The notes below the pieces were generated by a model. The model was not told the origin of the DNA and ran no database searches. It saw nothing but the letters and a program-made list of their open reading frames with translations. A DNA stretch of 46,279 nucleotides from an uncultured Oscillospiraceae bacterium (GTDB lineage Bacteria; Bacillota; Clostridia; Oscillospirales; Oscillospiraceae), in the NCBI GenBank assembly GCA_934565795.1, contig CAKTIM010000017.1:1-46279 (forward strand), in the 5' to 3' direction. Below, piece after piece: positions 9,724 through 17,954 of the stretch (position 1 is the first letter of the stretch; each line of letters starts with the position of its first letter). Position numbers and translations under genes: made by a program.

Positions 9724-9767
9724 AAAAGTCGGTGTGTCGAGAACCAATCGCGACACACCGACTTTTT
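9724..9767. terminator. Bidirectional terminator between GH13 and the small DUF6061-like gene
   Basis: A perfect 16-bp stem (AAAAGTCGGTGTGTCG and its complement) has an 11-base loop, a T run on the right and an A run on the left. It can stop both the plus-strand sugar operon and the minus-strand small gene. Confidence 0.85.
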
Positions 9768-9773
9768 GTCAAG

Positions 9774-10019
9774 TTAATCTTCCATACCGTGAAGCACAGT
9801 ACCCTTTAGGTAACTCACCATTTTTCCAGATACTACCAGTCCAGCATACTCCATCGGAGCATGGTAAATTAGCCAGTCTAGGTCAGCCATCTGGCCATTT
9901 GTGACATTATAAGAGTTTTCCACTTCCTCACAGTCGATTGTAAGAACGGAACCATCACTGTAAGTGAGTTCCACGGAATTGGTATCCATATTATAGAAAC
10001 CGTGAAGTAGTTTCAGCAT
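9774..10019 (-). CDS. Small DUF6061-like protein
   Basis: This 81-residue acidic protein has no signal peptide or membrane helix. It contains the pattern NMDTNSVELTYSDGS and a DLDWLIYHAPMEYA stretch, which I recall from small proteins annotated DUF6061 in Clostridia. That assignment is from memory and is not certain. GGAGG lies 7 bases before the ATG. It sits between the sugar operon terminator and the 3' end of rlmD. Genes of this type often lie in integrated elements, in keeping with the foreign look of this side of rlmD. No function is known. Confidence 0.7.
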   Translation of the reverse strand: MLKLLHGFYNMDTNSVELTYSDGSVLTIDCEEVENSYNVTNGQMADLDWLIYHAPMEYAGLVVSGKMVSYLKGTVLHGMED

Positions 10020-10081
10020 TTCTGTTCCTCCAAACTAAGAGATATCATTTGAATCAGAACATATTTCGAGATGGCAACGTG

Positions 10082-11713
10082 TCAAATCATCCCAAAATAA
10101 CGTAATGCCTCTCGGATTGCTTCCTCTTTTTCAGAAGGACAGGTTGGAGCTTGCCGTGCGTCTTCAGACTTCGGCAAGTTGTAGTTTTTCCCCACATCCA
10201 GCCCGCATTTCCGCTTTACTTGCGAAATATACAGACTGGAAACCTTTAAGCCGGAGTGTTCCAAAACATACGCTTTGATCTGCGGATAGGTAGCGCTGTC
10301 CTGAAACTCCGACATATCCATATCTTCCAAAGAGAAGTCAACCCGAATATTTTTCGAGTCGATCTCACCCTTGGAAAGCAAGACAACCGTCTCCACGTGT
10401 GCGCAGCGGGGGAAGAGGTCGGCGGCGGTGGTGGTGGTTAGGTGGAAGCCGCGGGGTTTCAGCAGGGCGATGTCTCTTGCCAGGGTGGCGGGGTCGCAGC
10501 TGATGTAGACCAGGCGCTTGGGGGACATGCGGGTGATGGCTTCGATGGCGTCGGCGTTCAGGCCCTTGCGGGGGGGATCCACGGTGATCACGTCCGGGCG
10601 GATGCCCGATTCCTCCAGGCGCAGGGCGGCCTCTCCGGCGTCGGCGCAGAGGAATTCGGCGTTTTCAATGCCGTTGCGCCGGGCGTTGTCCCGGGCGTCC
10701 TCCACCGCCTGGGGGATGACCTCCACCCCCAGCACCTTTCCGGCAGAGGCGGCCATGGCCAGGGTGATGGTGCCCACGCCGCAGTACAGATCCAGCACCA
10801 GGTCGTCCTTTGTGATGCCGGCCAGGGCAATGGCGGCCCGGTAGAGCCGCTGGGCCTGGTGGTGGTTCACCTGGTAAAAGGAGCGGGGGGACAGGCGGAA
10901 ATTCAGGCCGCACAGGGTATCCTCAATAAAGCCGGGGCCATAGAGGGTGATGAATTCGTCGCCCAGGACGGCGTTGCCCTTTTTGGTGTTCACGCTGAGC
11001 ACCAGGGTCGCAAAGCCAGGGATCCCCTTGAGCCGCTCCACCAGCTCCGGCACGCGGGGGAGCTTTCGCCCGTTGACTGCCAGGCACACCAGAATCTGCC
11101 CGGAGACCTCTCCCCGGCGGACGTAGATGTGCCGCAGCAGGCCGGTGTGGGTGGTCTCGTCGTAGACCGGGATGCGGCAGCGGTTGACGTGATCGATCAC
11201 GGCATCCTTTACCTGATCCGTCTGCTGGGGGAGGATCAGGCAGCGGGAATTTTCCACCACGTCGTGGGTGCCCGCCCGGAAAAACCCGGCGTAGGCCCGG
11301 CCCTTCTTGCTGGCCACCGGGTACTGGGCCTTGTTGCGGTAGCCGCAGCAGTCCGGCGCGGCCAGGATGGGGACGCTTTCCAGCTGCTCCCCTGCCAGCC
11401 GGTTCAGGCAGGTCTGCACCCGGGCCGCCTTCAGGCGGCTCTCCTCCGCGTAGTCCATGTGCCAGAAGTCGCAGCCGCCGCAGAGCTTGGCCACCGGGCA
11501 GGCCCGGTTGACCCGGTGGGGGGATTTTTCCAGAAGCTCGGTGATCTTCCCCGCCGCCCAGGTCTTGCGCACCACCTCGATGCGCACCCGCACCCGCTCG
11601 CCCACAATGGCGTTGGGAACAAATACAGCGATCCCCTCAATGTGCGCAATTCCCTGCCCCTGGGCAGTATAGTCCGTGATCACGGCCTCGTAAACCGCAT
11701 TCTTTTCCAGCAC
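10082..11713 (-). CDS. rlmD: 23S rRNA (uracil-C5)-methyltransferase, RlmD/RumA family, with foreign C-terminal tail
   Basis: The enzyme has an N-terminal TRAM domain, the Fe-S cysteine cluster (CPVAKLCGGC...), a SAM-binding fold (VLDLYCGVGTITL) and the catalytic-Cys motif YISCDPATLARD. The start is put at GTG 11711-11713 because AAGGAG lies 7 bases before it. The frame stays open into the upstream repeat, which adds a spurious stretch starting MKNLSLSALADLIR. The family normally ends soon after HVETVVLL. Here 95 extra residues follow (codons 10082-10369), and their DNA is clearly lower in GC than the rest of the gene. This looks like a 3' end replaced by an element inserted at the HVETVVLLSK codons. 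Confidence 0.9.
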   Translation of the reverse strand: MLEKNAVYEAVITDYTAQGQGIAHIEGIAVFVPNAIVGERVRVRIEVVRKTWAAGKITELLEKSPHRVNRACPVAKLCGGCDFWHMDYAEESRLKAARVQTCLNRLAGEQLESVPILAAPDCCGYRNKAQYPVASKKGRAYAGFFRAGTHDVVENSRCLILPQQTDQVKDAVIDHVNRCRIPVYDETTHTGLLRHIYVRRGEVSGQILVCLAVNGRKLPRVPELVERLKGIPGFATLVLSVNTKKGNAVLGDEFITLYGPGFIEDTLCGLNFRLSPRSFYQVNHHQAQRLYRAAIALAGITKDDLVLDLYCGVGTITLAMAASAGKVLGVEVIPQAVEDARDNARRNGIENAEFLCADAGEAALRLEESGIRPDVITVDPPRKGLNADAIEAITRMSPKRLVYISCDPATLARDIALLKPRGFHLTTTTAADLFPRCAHVETVVLLSKGEIDSKNIRVDFSLEDMDMSEFQDSATYPQIKAYVLEHSGLKVSSLYISQVKRKCGLDVGKNYNLPKSEDARQAPTCPSEKEEAIREALRYFGMI

Positions 11714-11744
11714 AGCAATTCTCCTTGCAAATGATTTAATGTCT

Positions 11745-11909
11745 AGGGAAGCTCTGATTAAATCGGCAAGAGCTGACAGTGAGAGATTTTTCACCAGATG
11801 AAAGTGTCAAAAGCGGAGGAATACTTTGTGTATTTCCCGCTTTTGATACTGCACAGCTGGGGAAAAAGATCCACTGCTCAGCCGCAGGCGATTTATTCAG
11901 AGGTTCCCT
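11745..11909 (-). repeat. MITE-like structured repeat, copy 1 (upstream of rlmD)
   Basis: A 165-bp element has imperfect inverted ends of about 21 bp (outer part AGGGAACCTCTGAAT at the rlmD-distal end). Inside are an outer stem (GATTTTTC with GAAAAAGATC) and a central hairpin (11804-11849) with a TTTGT loop. It ends 31 bp from the rlmD start. Copy 2 at 21009 has the same length and the same orientation relative to its gene. No clear target-site duplication is visible, and no transposase is encoded. Confidence 0.85.
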
Positions 11910-11958
11910 AAATTATACCATGGGTTTTCCCCGGCGTAAAGTCCCAAGGGACGCGCCG

Positions 11959-11988
11959 AAAAAATCCGGGCGAGTTGAACTCGCCCGG
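11959..11988 (-). terminator. Terminator of the fucose ABC/LacI operon
   Basis: A perfect CCGGGCGAGTT stem with a 2-base apex is followed on the minus strand by a run of six Ts. It starts a few bases after the LacI-type stop. Confidence 0.85.
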
Positions 11989-11995
11989 AAAAATA

Positions 11996-13000
11996 CTATA
12001 GCTCGGCTTGCAGGGTGCAGACGCTGCTGCCGGGGATCAGGGTGAAGGGGACGCAGACGTGGCAGGTCTTGCCGGTGGTGATCTGCTCCCGCAGAACCCG
12101 GTAGCCGGTTTCGGCCAGGGCCTGAGCGGACTGGGCCACGGTGGTGAGCCGGGGGATGAAGTACTGCCCATAGGGCAGGCCGTCGAACCCGGCCACGGAG
12201 ATATCCTCCGGCACCCGCAGGCCGTGGTCGTGGATGCAGCGCATGGCCCCCAGGGCCATCACGTCCGCCATGGCAAACACGGCGGTGATATCCTCCCGGC
12301 GGGCAAGAATCTTTTCCATGGCCCGGTAGCCCCCCTCAAAGGAGAAGCGGGTGGCGCCATAGGCGGCGACCTCCACCCCTGCCTCGGCCAAGGCCCGGCG
12401 GCAGCCCTCCAGCCGGTTCCGGCTGATCTCCGAAACCTCCAGGTCGCCGCCGATCACCGCGATCCTGCGGTGGCCGCTGTCCACCAGGAAGGAGCAGACC
12501 GTCCTGGAGGCGGCGATATCGTCCGTGGTGACGCTGGACAGGCCGCCGAAGGGCAGACCCTTTGCCGAGTTGGTCACCAGCACGGTGGGCAGGCTCAGGT
12601 GCTTATAGTCGGACAGGAAATTCTGTGCGGTGCCGCCGAAGAACAGGATGCCCAGGGGCTTGCGCTCCCGGGAGAGCTTCATGGCCCGGCGTACCTCGTT
12701 GTCGTCCTCGTCGATGTAGTCCACCAGCAGCGGGCACTGCTCCTGCACGGCCAGCGCCTGGGTCACCTCCACCATGCGGGCGAACAGCTCGTTGGCGCTG
12801 CCCTTGACGATCACCAGCAGCGAATCGCTGTTCTGCTTTTTCAGACTCTGGGCGTTGGAGTTGATCTCAAAGCCGTACTGCTGCGCCAGGGCGAGAATCT
12901 GCTCCCGCGCCTTGGCACTGACGTTGGGCTGGTGGTTCAGCGCCCGGGAGACGGTGCCCAGGGAGTAGCCGGAAAGCTTTGCCAGATCCCGGATGGTCAT
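11996..13000 (-). CDS. LacI-family transcriptional regulator
   Basis: This 334-residue regulator has an N-terminal LacI helix-turn-helix (TIRDLAKLSGYSLGTVSRALN, about 2-22) and a hinge. A periplasmic-binding-protein-like sensor domain follows, with signatures such as DDIAASRTVCSFLVDSGHRRIAVIGG. Its ATG starts one base after the stop of the MalG-type permease, so it is the last gene of the minus-strand ABC operon. It probably represses that operon and perhaps the divergent GH29 gene by binding the palindrome at 16148-16161. The inducer is likely a fucose-containing sugar, inferred from the GH29 neighbour only. Confidence 0.93.
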   Translation of the reverse strand: MTIRDLAKLSGYSLGTVSRALNHQPNVSAKAREQILALAQQYGFEINSNAQSLKKQNSDSLLVIVKGSANELFARMVEVTQALAVQEQCPLLVDYIDEDDNEVRRAMKLSRERKPLGILFFGGTAQNFLSDYKHLSLPTVLVTNSAKGLPFGGLSSVTTDDIAASRTVCSFLVDSGHRRIAVIGGDLEVSEISRNRLEGCRRALAEAGVEVAAYGATRFSFEGGYRAMEKILARREDITAVFAMADVMALGAMRCIHDHGLRVPEDISVAGFDGLPYGQYFIPRLTTVAQSAQALAETGYRVLREQITTGKTCHVCVPFTLIPGSSVCTLQAEL

Positions 13001-13001
13001 A

Positions 13002-13853
13002 TCAGCCCTTTACCGCACCGGCGGCCACACCCTTGATGATGTGCTTCTGGCAGAAGATGTACACAATGATGATGGGAATGATGCTCAGCATAATGACGGC
13101 CATGGTCGCGCCCAGGTCGACGGTGCCGTAGCTTCCCTTCAGATACTGCACATGGATGGGGATGGTCATGTACTTGGTACGATCCAGCACCAGGTAGGGC
13201 AGCAGGTAGTCGTTCCATACCCACATCAGCTCCAGGATGCCCACGGAGATCAGCGTGGGCTTGAGCATGGGCAGCACCACCTGGAAGAAGGTCTGCACCG
13301 GGGAGCAGCCGTCGATGGCGGCAGCCTCCTCAATTTCGATGGGCAGGCCCTTGACAAAGCCGGTGAACATGAAGATGGCCAGGCCCGCGCCAAAGCCCAG
13401 GTAGACGATGGGGATGGTATAGGGCGTGTTCAGCTTCAGCTTGTCGGCGGTGAAGGTCAGGGTGAACATGACCATCTGGAACGGGACGATCATGGAGAAC
13501 AGGCACAGGTAATAGAAGGTCTTGGAGGCCAGGCTGTTCACCCGGCAGATATACCAGGCGGACATGGAGCAGAACAGCAGGATCAGCGCCACGGACACGA
13601 CGGTGATCAGCAGGCTGTAGCCCACCGACTTCATAAACGGATAGTTGCCGAAGGTCATGCCCTTGATGTAGTTGGCCCAGCCCACGAAGGTCTCGGAATT
13701 GGGCAGCGCGAAGGGGTTCAGGTTGACGGCGTTGTTGGTCTTGAAGGAGTTGATCAGCACCTCAACCACGGGCATGATCCAGGCAAGGCACAGCACGGTA
13801 AAGAAAACCGTCATGACCTTGCTGAGGTTGGAATAATAGCTGTGCTTTTTCAT
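13002..13853 (-). CDS. Sugar ABC transporter permease, MalG-type (fucose locus)
   Basis: This 283-residue permease has six predicted helices, the EAA loop (EIEEAAAIDGCSPVQTFFQVV) and a C-terminal VAAGAVKG tail. The start is at MKKHSYYSNL, 13853. This ATG overlaps the preceding permease's TAA by one base (TAATG), so translation is coupled. The frame is open further upstream, but that part only shadows the MalF-type gene. With the next gene upstream it forms the membrane channel for the binding protein at 14833-16113. Confidence 0.93.
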   Translation of the reverse strand: MKKHSYYSNLSKVMTVFFTVLCLAWIMPVVEVLINSFKTNNAVNLNPFALPNSETFVGWANYIKGMTFGNYPFMKSVGYSLLITVVSVALILLFCSMSAWYICRVNSLASKTFYYLCLFSMIVPFQMVMFTLTFTADKLKLNTPYTIPIVYLGFGAGLAIFMFTGFVKGLPIEIEEAAAIDGCSPVQTFFQVVLPMLKPTLISVGILELMWVWNDYLLPYLVLDRTKYMTIPIHVQYLKGSYGTVDLGATMAVIMLSIIPIIIVYIFCQKHIIKGVAAGAVKG

Positions 13854-14746
13854 TACTGCTGAACCTCCTTCCGGCGGGTGACGAATTGCTGGGTCAGGGC
13901 GAGGACGGCCACCAAGATGAAGAACACCACGGCCTTCGCCTGGGCAACGCCGTGCCACTTCTTGCTGATGGTGTAGGTGCTGTAAATGTTCAGCGCCAGC
14001 AGCTCGGTCATGTTGACCTTGGAGCCGTTCATAATCACATTGGGCAGGCCGCCGGTCAGGGCCATGTTCTGGTCAAAGAGCTTGAAGGAGTTGGTCAGCG
14101 TCAGGAAGGTGCACACGGTAATGGAGGGCATCACGTTGGGAATGATGACCTGGAACAGGCTCTGGCTGCCGGTGGCGCCGTCGATCTTTGCCGCCTCCAG
14201 CATATCCTCCGGCACGGATTGTAGTCCGGCAATGTAGATGATCATCATATAGCCGATCTGCTGCCAGGCCACCAGGATCACCAGGCCCCAGAAGCCATAG
14301 GTGGCGTTGGAGGTCAGGTAGGTGCCGTAGCGCTTCAGGATGCCGTCGAAGATCATGCTCCAGATGTAGCCCAGCACCACGCCGCCGATCAGGTTGGGCA
14401 TGAAGAACACGGTGCGGAACAGGTTGGAGCCGCGCATCCTCTGGGTCAGGGCATAGGCGATGAAGAAGGCGCACACATTGATCAGGATCACGGACACCAC
14501 GGCGAAGCCTGCGGTATTCCAGAACGCCCGGGCGAACCCGGCGTCCTTAAAGGCCTTGATATAGTTGGAAAAGCCCACCCACTTGGCGTCCTTGGGCGTA
14601 TTGAAGCTGCAAAAGGACAGGTAAATGCCCTGCATGAACGGCCAGATGAAGCCGATGATGAAGGAGGCAAAGGTGGGCAGCAGGAACAGCGGCGCGTATT
14701 TGCGGATCGGCCGCTGCACCAGGGACAGACGTTGTTTTTTCTCCAA
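13853..14746 (-). CDS. Sugar ABC transporter permease, MalF-type (fucose locus)
   Basis: This 297-residue permease has about six helices and the EAA loop (DMLEAAKIDGATGSQSLFQVI). A GG-L-P motif near residue 235 replaces the usual GGP. Its start is supported by an AAGGA-type ribosome site. It lies downstream of the binding-protein gene, separated by a strong hairpin at 14783-14813, and upstream of the MalG-type partner. No ATPase is encoded in the operon, so a shared ATPase elsewhere is expected. Confidence 0.92.
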   Translation of the reverse strand: MEKKQRLSLVQRPIRKYAPLFLLPTFASFIIGFIWPFMQGIYLSFCSFNTPKDAKWVGFSNYIKAFKDAGFARAFWNTAGFAVVSVILINVCAFFIAYALTQRMRGSNLFRTVFFMPNLIGGVVLGYIWSMIFDGILKRYGTYLTSNATYGFWGLVILVAWQQIGYMMIIYIAGLQSVPEDMLEAAKIDGATGSQSLFQVIIPNVMPSITVCTFLTLTNSFKLFDQNMALTGGLPNVIMNGSKVNMTELLALNIYSTYTISKKWHGVAQAKAVVFFILVAVLALTQQFVTRRKEVQQ

Positions 14747-14782
14747 GAGGAATCATCCTTTCTATACTGGGGTAAGGGGTGC

Positions 14783-14813
14783 AAAAAGGGGCGGGCAGTG
14801 TGCCCGCCCCTTT
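14783..14813 (-). terminator. Intercistronic terminator-like hairpin after the binding-protein gene
   Basis: A 13-bp GC-rich stem (AAAGGGGCGGGCA with its complement) has a 3-base loop and is followed on the minus strand by TTTTT. It probably limits read-through from the abundant binding-protein message into the permease genes. The same layout is seen in the other ABC operon at 4494-4546. Confidence 0.75.
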
Positions 14814-14832
14814 CATTGGGTCAATTTGTTGA

Positions 14833-16113
14833 TTAGCCGTTAACGGTTTCGTACTCGATGGCCCAGCCGTCCACGAAAGCGGAGACGACGGCATCCCAGT
14901 TGGCGTCGGTCTGGTCAGCGGAGTAAGCAGCCAGAGCGGTGACAACGGTAGCTCTCCAGGAGTCCACGTTGGGGGTGTAGCTGAAGACCCAGGTCACAGC
15001 GTACTTGCCCTCGGACAGCAGCTTGTTGCCGTCAACGATGAACTTGTTGGTGGAGTCGGGGCAGTGCTTGAAGGGAACGGCGCCCAGCTGCTCAACATAG
15101 GTAGCGGAAGCGTCGGGATCGGTGACCAGCCATACCAGGAAGTCGATGGAAGCCTGGATGTCAGCCTCGGAGGCGTTGGCGTTGATGGCCCAGCAGTTCT
15201 CGGTGCCGGAGCACAGGCCAGCCTGCTCTTCGCCTTCCACGCCGCAGTAGATGGGGATCATGGCCAGCTGCTCGTCGGTCATGCCGGCTTCCTTCAGGCC
15301 AGCGTACTCCCAAGTGCCGTTCTGATAGAAGGCAGCCTTGCCCTCGATGAACTGTGCCTTGGACTCGTCGCCGGTGGAGGTGCTCAGCGTGGTGGGATCG
15401 GCAGCGGAATCGGTGATGTACAGATCCCAGATGTTCTTGAAGTTGTCCAGGTAAGCGCCGGTGATCTCAGCGGGAGCCTCGGTCACGCCGTCGTCACGGA
15501 ACTCGTAGAACAGGGGCATGTTGGCCAGGTGGCCGGAGAAACGCCAGGAAGAGGAGCCGTCCAGACCGGCGGCGGAGAAGGCGTCGAAGCCCAGCTCGTC
15601 AGCGCGGGCGTGGATGTCGTCGGCAACAGCTTTCAGGGAAGCGAAATCAACGATCTCGTCCACGCTGTGGCCAGCCTTGTCCAGCAGCTCGGTGTTGACA
15701 ATGATGCCGAAGGACTCGTAGCAGTGGCCCAGGGCCTTCAGCTCGCCGTCGGCGTTGTACAGGTTAAAGTCATTGGTGGTCAGCTCGGCGGCGATGGCGG
15801 TGTCGGTCAGATCCAGAGCGTACTCATCCCAGTCGTTCAGACCGGCCATGTTGCCGATGTTGAAGATGGTGGGGGCGCTGGTCTTGCCCATCTCAGCGGT
15901 CAGGGTGTCGGAGTACTGGCCGGAAGCGGCGGTAACGACCTTGACTTCCACGCCGGTCTTCTCGGTGTAGGTGGCGGCCAGCTCCTGCAGAGCGGCGTCG
16001 AACTCGGGCTTGAAGTTCAGGTAGTAAACAGAGCCGGTCTCCTCAGCGGAAGCCATCACTGCCATACTCAGAACCATGGCAACAGCCAGGAGCATTGCAA
16101 GAAACTTCTTCAT
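14833..16113 (-). CDS. Extracellular sugar-binding protein of the fucose-locus ABC transporter
   Basis: This 426-residue family-1-type solute-binding protein starts at ATG 16113, with GGAGG 7 bases before it; the open frame further upstream is non-coding leader. The signal peptide (MKKFLAMLLAVAMVLSMAVM) is followed by ASA and then EETG. This is a signal-peptidase I type site with no lipobox Cys, which is unusual because clostridial binding proteins are normally lipoproteins. The mature part is acidic and Trp/Tyr-rich, with the usual two-lobe features. Position next to GH29 suggests fucosylated oligosaccharides as ligand. How it stays at the cell surface is unclear: an uncleaved signal, or retention under the wall. 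Confidence 0.9.
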   Translation of the reverse strand: MKKFLAMLLAVAMVLSMAVMASAEETGSVYYLNFKPEFDAALQELAATYTEKTGVEVKVVTAASGQYSDTLTAEMGKTSAPTIFNIGNMAGLNDWDEYALDLTDTAIAAELTTNDFNLYNADGELKALGHCYESFGIIVNTELLDKAGHSVDEIVDFASLKAVADDIHARADELGFDAFSAAGLDGSSSWRFSGHLANMPLFYEFRDDGVTEAPAEITGAYLDNFKNIWDLYITDSAADPTTLSTSTGDESKAQFIEGKAAFYQNGTWEYAGLKEAGMTDEQLAMIPIYCGVEGEEQAGLCSGTENCWAINANASEADIQASIDFLVWLVTDPDASATYVEQLGAVPFKHCPDSTNKFIVDGNKLLSEGKYAVTWVFSYTPNVDSWRATVVTALAAYSADQTDANWDAVVSAFVDGWAIEYETVNG

Positions 16114-16147
16114 AATAATGATTCCTCCCATATGTTTTTGTCGAAAC

Positions 16148-16161
16148 TGGAACCGTTTCCA
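16148..16161. promoter_or_regulatory. LacI-family operator palindrome
   Basis: TGGAACCGTTTCCA is a 14-bp near-perfect palindrome centred on CG, as LacI/GalR-family and CcpA sites are. It lies about 35 bp before the binding-protein start. On the minus strand it is just downstream of a possible promoter (TTTTCA, 17 bases, TAGAAT at 16174-16179), a repressing position. The local LacI-type protein is the likely binder, with CcpA as alternative. Confidence 0.7.
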
Positions 16162-16372
16162 ATCTCTGCAAATCATTCTATCACCTTTTGTTCCAAATGA
16201 AAAGAGTTTTTTTGCGTCTTGCAAATAAATCGCTGTTTTACATAATATTGGCCCCGAAAAACTGTTCAATCTGACAATAAACCGCCCCCGTCCCTGGTAT
16301 TATTTGGCCCTTTGCCCAGATTCCCGTCCCTGCCGCCGTATTTTGTGCGGTAAAGTTCCCTTATTTTTATGG

Positions 16373-16402
16373 TTGCATTTGGAAGAGGGGGCGAATTATA
16401 AT
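16373..16402 (+). promoter_or_regulatory. Likely promoter of the GH29 fucosidase gene
   Basis: TTGCAT (16373-16378), an 18-base spacer and a perfect TATAAT (16397-16402) lie about 50 bp before the fucosidase start. The operator at 16148 is about 220 bp upstream of this promoter, so direct control by it is uncertain. The rest of 16162-16372 shows nothing else I can name. Confidence 0.6.
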
Positions 16403-16455
16403 GGGCATATCAGAGGCCATGCCGTATCCCACCGTAAAAACAGGAGGAAATGCAG

Positions 16456-17931
16456 ATGAACGAGCAGGAAATTCTTCGCCTTGTGGATGAAACCGTCGCC
16501 GGGGGGCCGTATGCGCCCACCTGGGAATCGCTGATGGAGGCCCCGGTGCCGGGCTGGTTCCGCCGGCGGCGGCTGGGAATCTTTACCCACTGGGGGCTGT
16601 ACAGCGTGCCCGCCTATTCCAATGAGTGGTATTCCCGGAATATGTATATTCCCGGCATGCCCGCCTATGAGCACCATGTCAAGACCTACGGGCCGCAGAA
16701 GCAGTTCGGCTACAAGGACTTCATTCCGCTGTTCACCGCCTCCGAATTTGACCCGGATGCCTGGATGGAGCTGTTTTCCAGGGCCGGGGCGGGCTACATC
16801 TTCCCGGTGGCGGAGCATCACGACGGCTTTCAGATGTACCGCAGCGACCTGTCCCGCTGGAACGCGGCAAACATGGGGCCGAAGCAGGACATACTGGGTG
16901 AGCTGAAGCAGGCCGCAGAGGCGCGGGGGATGCTGTTCTGCACCTCCTCCCACCGGGCGGAGCACTGGTTCTTCATGGGCCACGGCCGGGAATTCGACAG
17001 CGACATCCACGAGCCGATGGCCAAGGGGGACTTCTATTGGCCCGCCATGCCGGAGCCGGACAATCAGGACTTGTACAGCAAGCCCTATCCCACCGAGGAA
17101 TTCCTGAACGACTGGCTGGCCCGCACGGCGGAGATCATTCTGAATTACCGCCCCCGGCTTCTGTACTTCGACTGGTGGATCCAGCACGAGGCCTTCCGGC
17201 CCTACCTGAAAAAGCTGGCCGCCTTCTATTATAACTGCGGCAGGCAGTGGGGCGTGGACGTGATGATCTGCTACAAGCACGACGCCATGATGTTCGGTTC
17301 CGGCATCCCGGAGGTGGAGCGGGGCGGCTTCGCCGAGGCCAAGCCCTATCCCTGGCAGACGGACACCGCCGTGGCCCGGAACTCCTGGTGCTACACCGAC
17401 TCCCTGGACTATAAGAGCAGCAACGAGATCATCTGCACATTGATCGACACGGTGAGCAAGGGCGGCAATCTGCTGCTGAATATCGGCCCCAAGGCCGACG
17501 GCACCATCCCCCCAGGCGACCGGGCCATCCTGGAGGATATGGCCGCCTGGATGGAGGTCAACGGCGAGGCCATCAACGGCGCGCAGGTCTGGCGCAAGAG
17601 CCGGGAGGGCGCGGTCACCATCCGGGAGGGCCAGTTCCAGGATCAGAGCGCCCTGGAATACACCCCGGAGGACTACCGCTTCACCGCCGGCCACGGCGCC
17701 GTCTACGCCATCGCCATGAAGTGCCCGGAGGACGGAAATTTCACCATCAAAGCCTTCGCCAACAGCGCCGACCAGAACATGCCGGAATTCCACGGGATCA
17801 TAGAAAGCGTCCAAATCCTCGGCTTTGAAAACACCCCAATCACCTGGCACAAAACCCCCACCGGCCTCCACCTCCACGCCCCCGCCACCCACAGCAACTT
17901 CCCGGTGGTCATCAAAATCACAATGAAATAA
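16456..17931 (+). CDS. GH29 alpha-L-fucosidase
   Basis: This 491-residue enzyme removes alpha-L-fucose from glycans. It has the GH29 barrel with GIFTHWGLYSVPAY near residues 41-54, AEHHDGF at 119-125, and the likely nucleophile D239 in LLYFDWW. It ends with a C-terminal beta domain. The family often has WFDG at the nucleophile; here the residue after Asp is Trp. The second ATG (16456) is chosen because AGGAGG ends 8-9 bases before it, while the ATG at 16450 is too close. No signal peptide, so it should act on imported fucosides in the cytoplasm. Divergent from the ABC/LacI operon, with which it forms a fucosyl-oligosaccharide use locus. Acid/base residue not assigned. Confidence 0.92.
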   Translation: MNEQEILRLVDETVAGGPYAPTWESLMEAPVPGWFRRRRLGIFTHWGLYSVPAYSNEWYSRNMYIPGMPAYEHHVKTYGPQKQFGYKDFIPLFTASEFDPDAWMELFSRAGAGYIFPVAEHHDGFQMYRSDLSRWNAANMGPKQDILGELKQAAEARGMLFCTSSHRAEHWFFMGHGREFDSDIHEPMAKGDFYWPAMPEPDNQDLYSKPYPTEEFLNDWLARTAEIILNYRPRLLYFDWWIQHEAFRPYLKKLAAFYYNCGRQWGVDVMICYKHDAMMFGSGIPEVERGGFAEAKPYPWQTDTAVARNSWCYTDSLDYKSSNEIICTLIDTVSKGGNLLLNIGPKADGTIPPGDRAILEDMAAWMEVNGEAINGAQVWRKSREGAVTIREGQFQDQSALEYTPEDYRFTAGHGAVYAIAMKCPEDGNFTIKAFANSADQNMPEFHGIIESVQILGFENTPITWHKTPTGLHLHAPATHSNFPVVIKITMK

Positions 17932-17954
17932 CCCGCCCCGTCACAGGAGGATTT

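Noticed and set aside
10442..11734. Long open frame antisense to rlmD
   Set aside because: It is the mirror frame of a clear RlmD gene in GC-rich DNA, has a Gly/His/Gln-rich composition typical of such shadows, and no ribosome site.
11745..11794. Upstream in-frame start of rlmD adding 27 residues
   Set aside because: The extension is coded by the MITE and shared with the unrelated RsmF-type gene; a GTG with a good ribosome site lies downstream.
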